Assembly (NCBI GenBank): GCA_028671895.1
Contig: CM053796.1
Span: 35,958,860-36,022,859 of the forward strand
DNA: 64,000 nucleotides
Source: Oenanthe sinensis
Lineage: Eukaryota > Streptophyta > Magnoliopsida > Apiales > Apiaceae
Direction of reading: 5' to 3'
In this document: positions 56,065-64,000 of the stretch, piece after piece
How the letters are laid out: each line of letters begins with the position of its first letter
Position numbering within the stretch: position 1 is the stretch's first letter
Position numbers and translations under genes: made by a program
The notes under the pieces: generated by a model
What the model was told of the DNA's origin: nothing
Seen by the model: the letters and a program-made list of their open reading frames with translations, nothing else
Database searches by the model: none

Positions 56065-58239
56065 TGTAACATCTCGTCCTTTTTTCCGGAATATTAAAAC
56101 AATACTAAAATATAATAATTCAAATTTAAAGTCAACAATCTTGATATTCTTAAAATCCAAACACAAAAAGTCAATTCAAAACGTAAACTACTAATATTGG
56201 AGATGCAACTCTCATACAAAAATAAAAATCTGAATGCAAAATAAACAATCCAACTATGTAGCATTATAAACAAAAGAAATCCAATGTGAAATAACAATTC
56301 CAACTATATAGCATGCTTAAGTCCCTTTATTCGTCTCATTTGCAGAACCTAAAATATATTAAAAGGATGAGTTGCGAAGCCCATCAAGTAACTATTCAAC
56401 TAAGTATCATTTCAAAAAAAGGAAAAAAAACATGCTTGTATATTTTAGAAACATTTTTTCAAAACTACCAGAGAACTATAATTTTCGAAATCGAATAAAA
56501 CTTAACTTAAAATCTATAATTCGATATAACAATGAATCAAAACGATAAAAGTGACTATATTATTTCACAGTCAAATCCACGGTCACAGTAAACCAGCGAC
56601 ACGACATCTATAGTTCTATAAGTTCAGTAATTAACATCGCCCCATGATTAGGTATCTATGAGTGTACACTTGTGCGCCTAGAAAGGGTATTTATGTCTAG
56701 TTTCGGAACTATTGCGAAAATTAAGAACGGGTTCGATATGCAGAGACCGGGAATTCTATAAATCTATGTTCTTATTTTCAAAAACACTTCTTAAAACGAA
56801 ACTGATAATCACTATAAAACTTTAAACAATAAACTTTAACATGCTCTTTAAAACAAGTTGAGGTAATAACATTTTTCTGAACATGAAAGTACATTGAAAA
56901 TTCACTTATCTCGATATCGATATTGTACCCTGCAAATAAAATCACAATTAGACTCTAACGAGTTAATTTGCACTTTAGTTAACACATCAAAAACTTATAA
57001 TATCCGAAAATAACTAGTTCTAAGGTCACACAACTCAAATATCATACAAACTGAACAATTTAAATAATTTCAGACTTAAGCAGTCCAAAAAATGTCAATT
57101 TACTGTACAAAGACAATTTTATATGAAAAAACCCAAAACACGAGAATCGTAGAAAATTCAGAGATCTTTCCAAAATGGTAAAATTAGTCAAAAACGGACA
57201 AGTAATAATACAGAAAATAAATAAACACGGGCTGCTAGAGTAGAATCAGCCAATAGTCAGACCTGTATTTTAATGGTTTGGACCTCAATATCACATAATT
57301 TGTTTAACAGGATGTAAACGAAAAATGTAAATTTTGAAAATATCTTTCTAGAATGATATTACGCATAATTTTTGGATGAAGAATAAATTTACAATGAATT
57401 TTCAAAATTGTAACACAACAACTCATTTTAACACGAACAAATTTGATAAACGACAGATTTGACATACTTAAAGCCGAATTTCAAAGAACAAAAGTTTTAG
57501 ATAATTAAAATATCTTTCCAAGGACAGTAAAATCACGACAATCCGATAAATAACGAATTAAATACGAATTTTGTGAGAACTCAGCAAGGACAAAAAGCAC
57601 TACAGAATATACATACGATGATCCGAAAACTAAAATCGTTAACTAGATCCAATAATCAAAATTATCTATATATAAACATATATCCACACAATTCAAAACA
57701 ATAACCCATGTAAAGATTTATACAATATCATGTAGAGACTCATACAAAATCATATACACATAAATTATACAACAAATAGGGGTTTTGATAGCCATCATTC
57801 TATAAACATGTAAGAGATCATTTACACATATTATCATATGCATACCCACACATACACAGAAGTAGGTGATTACCGATTCAAAGAATAATTTTGATGGGTC
57901 ACAACCTACTCTGTAGCTATTCTTCATTCCTACCTTTAGTCACTTCTTGTTCTTTTTCTTTCTGATTCTTTTTTGTATTCTTTATGGGTGTGTATAATAT
58001 ATTATCTATGTACTAACTGTTACAATTGCTGACATTAACAACCATAAGCATTCCATAAATACTATTTCTAATATTTATCATATTTCCATTTTAAAAAAAA
58101 TAAAAATAAAATAAAATCCTTTTCAACTTAAAAAAATTAATTATTAGGTCAACCCCATAAAATAAACTATAAGACTATTATTTACAAATAAAGGCAAATA
58201 TATTAATAAAAATTAAATCACAAAAATGGGGTTATTACA
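56065..58239. mobile_element. Solo LTR, 2175 bp, same family as 52402-54026
   Basis: It starts TGTAACATCTCGTCC and ends GGGGTTATTACA. Flanks are GTAAT (56060-56064) and CTAGT (58240-58244), matching at 3 of 5 positions, so the TSD is decayed or the ends have drifted. It shares ordered blocks with the first solo LTR in the same orientation. No gag or pol frame on either side. The two LTRs are not the ends of one element, because the first has its own perfect TSD. Confidence 0.65.
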
Positions 58240-59701
58240 CTAGTAAATTTAATATTTAAGAAAGTTTATACCTTTTTTGCTCGAGGTATTCGGTTCGTAC
58301 TTTTACTTAATTAATTTAATTATTTTTCCTCCTACACCATTGAATTATCTTTGTAGCGGAAAATGTTATCCATGTCCTTCAGCATGTCTATATTACTATC
58401 CTTTGTTTCTTTTTCTCTGGAAATAAGTAGTTTATTTCTAGAAAAAATAGATAAATATATATATTTTTATGAAACAATATTTACTTTTTATTTTAAAAAT
58501 AATATTAAATTTTAAATTTCTAAAATAAGTACTTATCTAAAAAAGTATAAAAACGTATACCTGTTTTAAAAATTAAGTAATCCATTTCTTATTTTAAGAA
58601 ATCTCAAATAGGAGTTATATCATATGGTCATATTTAAGGATAATAATTTTTATATTATAATATTTTAAATAAGGGTGTAAATGAGACTGAATCGAACCAA
58701 TTTTAGATTGTTCTTGTTTCGTTTGTTTAAAAATTTTCAACATCGAACTCGAACGCTTATGAAACCAAATATTTTGTTTAATTTTTGTTCGTCAGTGTTC
58801 ACGAACCACTTACGAACTCATGTAATGAGTTATTCACGAATGACTAATTAATACTGTTCACAAATTTGTGTTTAAGAACACCTTAATTTACAAACTCATT
58901 CTCACAAAACAAAGTACTAATATTTTTAAAGAGCATGATGCCAAACAAAATAGGTAAATTTAAATTCTAATATAAAGATAATAAATTAACAAAAAATCCT
59001 CACATTTTCTGTCTAAAATACAAGTACAAAAAAGTACAAACTTGACAATTAATAATTTATAATAAAATAAAAAATATTAATCTAAGATTTAAGGAAGCAA
59101 ATAACTTGTTTAAGAGTTGTTTTTTGTAGCAAAACCTTATAGCATTTTAAAATCAACATGCATAATGTGAAATATAACTTCACAATATATGAAATTTTTG
59201 AATAACTCTTACTAATATTTAAAATCGAAATGTATAAATTTAACAAAATCAAATAATAAATGAAAATAAAAATTAATGAATTAGTTTGTAAACAAATATA
59301 TACACAATTATTTATTATTTATCATAAATATTTATAAACACGTGTTCACAAATTTATTTCAAACATGTTCATGAATATTATAATCGAATTTGTTCGCAAA
59401 TTTTCGAATCGAACTATGCTATGCTCAAATTCGGCTCATTTATAAAATAAACTTAAAAATTGTGTTTATATTTGTGAGCGTAATCGTACTTCTAAATATA
59501 TTTTTAAGGAATTTCTTAAAAGACTAATTTCTAAAATTGGCAATTATACTATTTCTTGAATAAAACACGTATAAATCCATGTATGAGTAATTTTGTTGAA
59601 ATAAAATTAATCACTCATAATACTTGATTCAAATAAGTATTATTTTATTTCTTTCCCCTAATTCAGTTTTTCTCTCTCACTCAACTCAAGATTATAATTC
59701 A
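58240..59701. other. Repeat-derived AT-rich DNA
   Basis: 58673-59480 carries AGGGTGTAAATGAGACTGAA, then repeated GAACTCGAACG, GTTCACGAACCACTTACGAA and TTCGAATCGAACTATG motifs, like the arms of common plant foldback elements. The matching right end could not be located. No gene seen. Confidence 0.4.
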
Positions 59702-59906
59702 TGTTGGGTGATGTCAACCCAAGTCTGAAATCGAGTAATCAAGAAATAATTCTCTGCCGGTTAACTATATTAGTATGAGACCTTTTAATAGATGCCCAAA
59801 TACAAATCCGTACGATCTCGGCTAGAAGCGCATAATATCTTATTATTGCGGAGTTAAGACTTGTTTGCAGACCAACAAGTGGAATCAAAAACAAATGTTT
59901 GGATTA

Positions 59907-60317
59907 TGGGTGTCAATTTCGGGTTTCAGGTCGGGTTGACAGACTCGGGTCAGAATTTTAACTCAACCCGACCCAAAATTTTAATGGGTCAGAATACCCA
60001 ACCCGAACCCGAAATCGACCCAAAATACCCATGAGTAACCCGAAACCAACCCGAAATAATTATAATTTATTTATAAATAATAAAGAATAAATTAATAAAA
60101 ATTAATTATTTTTATTATAAAATTTATTTTTAATAATATTTAAATAAATAATTAATATATAAATAATATTAAATATATTTCATTTATATTATATATATAT
60201 AATTTCGGGTCATTTCGGGTAACCCGAAATCAACCCGATTTTTTGGGGTCAGTTTAGGGTCAACCCGAAATTGACACGAACCCGAAAACCTCCAACCCGA
60301 ATTTGTATTTTTCAGGT
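59907..60317. mobile_element. CCCGAA-rich inverted-repeat segment (MITE-like)
   Basis: The left arm begins GGGTGTCAATTTCGGGTTTC; the right arm carries ACCCGAAATTGACACGAACC. Both arms are dense in CCCGA/TCGGG words around an AT-rich core (60060-60200). This resembles widespread plant foldback elements with edges ...GAATTGACACCC. The right end is not exact and no target duplication was found. Confidence 0.55.
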
Positions 60318-60322
60318 CGAGT

Positions 60323-60743
60323 TATAACAACCCAAGCCCATAACTGAATGCATATCAGGCCCAACAACCCACCACAGGTCAGCCCTTAAAAAACTAGCAA
60401 TTTTAGGTATACATTAATTATTGACTTGTCCTTATAAAGGGCTCAAATACACTTTATCTATTCGATGTTGGATGTTACAAACACCCCCACCTTATTGGGT
60501 TGACGTCCTCGTCGAGGACACAAACAAACTTACAGAACCCGGGCAGTGCTTTAACTCTTCTAGCCGGGTATGACTCTGATACCATTTATAACAATCCAAG
60601 CCCATAACTGAATGCATACCAGGCCCAACAATCCACCACAGGCCAACCCATAAAAAACTAGTAATTTTAGGTATACATTAGTTATTGACCTGTCCTAATA
60701 AAGAGCTCAAATACATTTTATCTATTCGATGTGGGATGTTACA
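60323..60743 (-). mobile_element. 421-bp TRIM with perfect 5-bp TSD
   Basis: Two 157-bp direct repeats, 60323-60479 and 60587-60743, differ at scattered bases. Read on the minus strand each begins TGTAACATCC and ends TTGTTATA. Two bases past the first LTR lies TGGTATCAGAGTC (60584 down to 60572), 11 of 12 to the initiator-Met tRNA primer site TGGTATCAGAGC. AAGGTGGGGGTGTT (60493 down to 60480), a polypurine tract, abuts the second LTR. Identical CGAGT flanks the whole at 60318-60322 and 60744-60748. Internal DNA is only 107 bp and non-coding. These are all parts of a terminal-repeat retrotransposon in miniature. Confidence 0.93.
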
Positions 60744-61063
60744 CGAGTAGTCGTGTCGGGTCCTCGATATGAGACCTTGGGTAATGGGCTGCGGTTGTAT
60801 AATGTGAGAGTCCCTCAGTGTGAACTCGCCGAATATTCGCGAAGCAGCGGTAAAGTGATCACGAGATTTGTAATTCTTGGTTCTAAGAGACGGGGTTTTA
60901 GGAGAGAATTGTTGAGTGATGTCAACCCAAGTCTCACATCAAGTAAGTAAGAGATAATTTTTTTCTTTATTTGGGAGATGCCCAAATACAAATCCGTGCG
61001 GGTTCGACTCAAAGCGGACAATATCATACTATTGTGGAGTTAAGTCTTGTTTGCGGCCCAACA

Positions 61064-62107
61064 ATTCCTTAACCAAATTTGCAAAAGAATTAAAATATTT
61101 AATGGATTATAATTTTATCACATAACTTATAGGATTAATTATCTAATTTTTATCATAGGATTATCTATGTAAAATGTTATTCTATGCTTGATATGCTTTA
61201 TCTATTTTAACCTAAAAATTAAATATATTCTTTTAAAGATAGGTTTCAATAATATTTTCTATCAATTCACTGCTATTACTCAATGTTTAGACAACATTAT
61301 TCAGCTGCTTTAAATGAAAGCTCATTAGTATTATACCTATTATTATAAGTATTTACTATAATTTGAATCATATTACAAGATTAATTAAATTATCGGACCA
61401 ACAAGTTTTTTTTAATAATAAAAATAACTATACAACTATATAACATAACTAAATTTTTAGATATAATTGTTGTGATTAATTTTTTACTTTTAGTTTGACA
61501 GAACTACAAATAAAATTTATGACAATTTAAAACGATACGTATCACCGGGCAAGATTAGAAGGGCCAATAAATTGTCACTAAAATCAACCAAATTTAACTT
61601 TTGGACATACTCGGCACCACAGTAACTAGCCCCTGGACCAAAATGTACAAGTAGATGCATAGATATATAATTTTACAACAGAAACTAGACTTTGGACCAA
61701 AACTCATTAGTCAAACTATTAAACTTCAGCCAAAGGTCTACTGAGCGTCATTTCACTGCTGGTGTCAAGTCCACCATAAACAAATCATAGCATTTAGTAA
61801 TTTTCATTGTTGATCCCCTCCTCCAGATCTCTTTTAAAATGTTTTAAAGTTCCACTCTTCTTTTCTGCAACTCTCTGCCTTCTTAATTTGATGTGCACAA
61901 GTGGACAAGCATTTTCCATGATCTAAAGGTGCTACAAATTGCTCCGGAATTGAAGACAGCTCAAGACTACTATTATACCAAGCCATCTAAGCTCGTCCTA
62001 AAAAACTTTAACAAGAAACCAAAACCTACATTAACTTCGTTAAAGAATAAAGTACAAAATCCTAGTAAAGGTTCTTGCAATCTATTACCTTCTTCCTCAT
62101 CCCCACA
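61064..62107. other. Intergenic, 3' flank of the GARP-like gene
   Basis: AT-rich to 61.6 kb, then probably the 3' UTR of the minus-strand gene. A 72-residue + strand frame at 61893-62111 looks like chance in that UTR. Confidence 0.45.
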
Positions 62108-63177
62108 TTAGATCTTCAGGTCATTCAACTCCTCAATCATCAAAGACTCTGGCAACTTGGTCTCAACTGCTATCCCTGTCTCCACTGTCGTAGATGAGAC
62201 AAGGGGTGGACTGATGGAAGTTTCAGAGGTTTGCTGAATCTCAATCTCAACATGAACTATTGATGTCTTGTTAGGAACCTTTAAATTTGATGCAGTCTCC
62301 ACTCCAACAGAAACTGGATGGCAAGGAACCTTTGCAGTTGAATGAATATGTGATGGAAGAACATGAGACTTGAAAGCTGGTGAAGTCTCCTCCTGACCTT
62401 GTGTAGTGACTGGAGTCATAGGTACTCTAGAAGCTGGCAAAGAATCCTCCACTCGAGCTGATGGTGTGGCAATTGAGGCCTTGAAAGCCGGTGATTCCTC
62501 TACATGAGCCGATACTTGGGTGATCGGAGCCCTAAAAGCTGGTGAATCCTCTGGTCGAACTGGAGCAGCAAATGCTGGCACAACCTGTCTAATAGATACG
62601 GGAGGTGCCATACCCATGGGTGGAGTCCTCATCGCATTAACTGGTTGAATAGGAGGGAATGGTGGTGCAGAGTATGCTGGGATTGCATTTCTTATAGTTA
62701 CTGGTGGCGCCATTCCATGGCGAGGCCTAAAATGCCTTAAAGGAATGTAGGGGGCTGCTCCGGCTGCAGGAAATTTCTGAGGCAGGAACATAGAGCTATC
62801 TGCTGGCCACTCATTTACAGAAGTACCTGGAGGTTTAGCAGATAAAGATGAGCCCCCGAGTATGTCATTTCTGGTCGAAATCATATATCTACTCTGAGGG
62901 CTTGTCTTGGGACATGTGGAAGCGTTGCTTGATGCTGTTCCAACACTTCTATTCCAAGAAGTTGGCTTTGCGCATATTAAAGGAAGGATTTTTGATGTTG
63001 CAGCTGGAGATTGTTGTGTACTTGCTGGCCTTAGCTTTGGCATGGGATATCTGATTGGGAAGGGTGTATTAGCCATCTTTGCCCTAATACGATATTTCTG
63101 AAGTGCACGTGCTACAGTGACATGCTCCTGTTCATCAATGTTGACCTTTTGTGATGAATTCTCCGACTGCTGGGCTA
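62108..63177 (-). CDS. Last exon of a Pro/Ala-rich protein with a GARP-like end motif
   Basis: Large 3' exon, 355 codons, opened by acceptor GGTTGTGCAG (ending 63178) and in frame from GCC at 63175. Its first residues (AQQSENSSQKVNIDEQEHVT, VARALQKYRIRAKM) resemble the second half of a GARP/Myb-like DNA-binding domain (compare REHVASHLQKYR in type-B response regulators), with ASH replaced by ARA. The rest is low-complexity (MAPPVTIRNAIPAYSAPPFP, MAPPVSIRQVVPAFAAP). It holds four degenerate ~18-residue repeats (PEDSPAFRAPITQVSA, VEESPAFKASIATPSA, VEDSLPASRVPMTPVTT, QEETSPAFKSHV) and ends EELNDLKI. Upstream exons are not resolved: possible coding segments are near 63714-63795 (DTFPLLDASRVPGSN) and 63893-63934 (NLMLNSPKWNPRTCT). 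A transcription factor role is inferred from the short motif only. Confidence 0.6.
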
Positions 63178-64000
63178 CTGCACAACCAAAAACAAGATGT
63201 CAGATATGATGTAGTAAAGTAGTAAACAATGTCCCAGTGAGTTGCCACATTTTCACTTCAAAGTAACAACACACTTAATGAGTTTTGGAAAGGCACCCCT
63301 GTGTTTTTGTGGGGAAACCCTTACATTTGTGAAATATTTCAATGATTAAAACAACCCAGAAAAATTTATTTTTGGGGGACACGTGTCCCTCATGCGATGC
63401 TGGGCTTCGAGATTAGTCAGAAAACTTGTTTAAATCTATTTTATAACAACAATAATAGCATTTTATAACAACAATAATAGCATTTACACTATTATACTCA
63501 TTTCCATTAGTGGGAATCCTTATATTGAGCAAATGAAAGAGAAAAAAATGAGGTGGAAATCCTTCTCACTTTCTCAGCTAAATGAGGTGAGCAAAAATTA
63601 ACCATAAGTTGGTTTAAAAGAGAAGAAATATAATTCCAGAATATTATTGTGCATGTCCGCTTTGAAAGAGAAGAAGAAATAAGATAGGAAAAGTACAATT
63701 AAAAAAATCTTGAAATACTGTCATCAGGTGGATGAGTAGGATGATGAAGATTGCTTCCTGGAACTCTGGAAGCATCCAAAAGTGGAAATGTATCTGGAAT
63801 TTGGATTACCAGTATACCATTTTATTTCTGTTTTCAATAATTTTTCACCAGAAGAGTTATGTCATATGCCTTAATGAACCTTACTTGTACAAGTTCGTGG
63901 ATTCCACTTCGGTGAATTTAGCATCAAATTCTGATCAAAATAATCAAGAACAAAAAAGTTCCCAACATCAGTTAGAAGTTTACATATTCAAATGACTTAC
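63178..64000. other. Upstream introns/exons of the GARP-like gene, with tandem repeat
   Basis: Probably intronic and small-exon DNA of the minus-strand gene, which may continue beyond the window. It contains an exact tandem repeat of TTTTATAACAACAATAATAG plus CA (22 bp) at 63439-63460 and 63461-63482. Confidence 0.45.

Larger units (their letters stand above)
59702..61063 (+). mobile_element. Small non-coding LTR element carrying nested insertions
   Basis: LTRs 59702-59877 and 60910-61063 share GTGATGTCAACCCAAGTCT, GATGCCCAAATACAAATCCG and GGAGTTAAG(A/T)CTTGTTTGC, begin TGTTG and end CCAACA. Two bases inside the left LTR is TGGAATCAAAA (59880-59890), 8 of 11 to the initiator-Met primer site. 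GGTTTTAGGAGAGAAT precedes the right LTR as a purine-rich tract. Flanks are ATTCA and ATTCC (4 of 5). The interior has no proteins. It contains a TRIM at 60323-60743 and a CCCGA-rich segment, so it was once ~0.5 kb or less of internal DNA. Confidence 0.65.

Noticed and set aside
52402..58239. A single full-length LTR retrotransposon with two LTRs
   Set aside because: The left LTR has its own perfect TSD, the LTR lengths differ by 550 bp, and the space between holds Helitrons, not gag-pol.
58673..59480. Possible large foldback element starting AGGGTGTAAATGAG
   Set aside because: The expected inverted right end could not be found, so it is not called as an element.
60729..60950. 73-residue + strand open frame
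   Set aside because: It runs from the TRIM edge through the outer element's interior into its right LTR, so it is chance coding in repeats.
63732..63995. 87-residue + strand frame at the window end
   Set aside because: Low-complexity and overlaps likely minus-strand exons; no family resemblance.

Overview
The window is nuclear DNA of a flowering plant, almost certainly a eudicot. It is AT-rich, the genes have many GT-AG introns, and all recognisable products are plant families: a miR160-regulated auxin response factor, a GATL glycosyltransferase, a chromomethylase and a PORR protein. All exon models were built by eye from splice signals, reading-frame continuity and family motifs. Each multi-exon model I closed sums to a whole number of codons.

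Layout. 1-2.4 kb: the 3' two thirds of an ARF10/16-type auxin response factor (+), with a miR160 site in the coding sequence. 2.4-7.3 kb: intergenic, with a SINE, a foldback element and a 739-bp hAT-type element with 8-bp target duplications. 7.3-8.3 kb: an intronless GATL3/4-type glycosyltransferase (+). 10.6-22.2 kb: an 18-exon plastid-type phosphohexomutase family gene (+) whose introns carry SINEs, a duplicated segment, an 8-bp-TSD MITE and a 271-bp TRIM. 22.7-25.5 kb: a three-exon GNAT acetyltransferase (-). 26.3-27.5 kb: a single-exon F-box gene (+). 28.8-37.2 kb: a 21-exon CMT3-type chromomethylase (-) with several foldback elements in its introns. 41.0-45.6 kb: a seven-exon plant gene of unknown function (-). 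49.5-51.0 kb: a PORR organelle RNA-binding protein (-). 62.1-63.2 kb: the last exon of a proline-rich protein with a GARP-like end motif (-).

Between 47.1 and 61.1 kb the DNA is mostly a graveyard of non-autonomous mobile elements. It holds three Helitron-like elements of one family, two solo LTRs of one family (one with a perfect 5-bp TSD, the other lodged in the 3' tip of a Helitron), and a small LTR element that contains a 421-bp TRIM with perfect TSD, primer-binding site and polypurine tract. A frame-damaged fragment of the 62-kb gene lies at 48.5 kb.

The genes do not form a pathway. They are independent housekeeping, signalling and epigenetic genes. The most notable biology is the contrast between a gene for transposon silencing (CMT3) and the dense set of miniature transposons in and around it. 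I found no CRISPR array, operon, tRNA or rRNA gene, and no coding-competent autonomous transposon.
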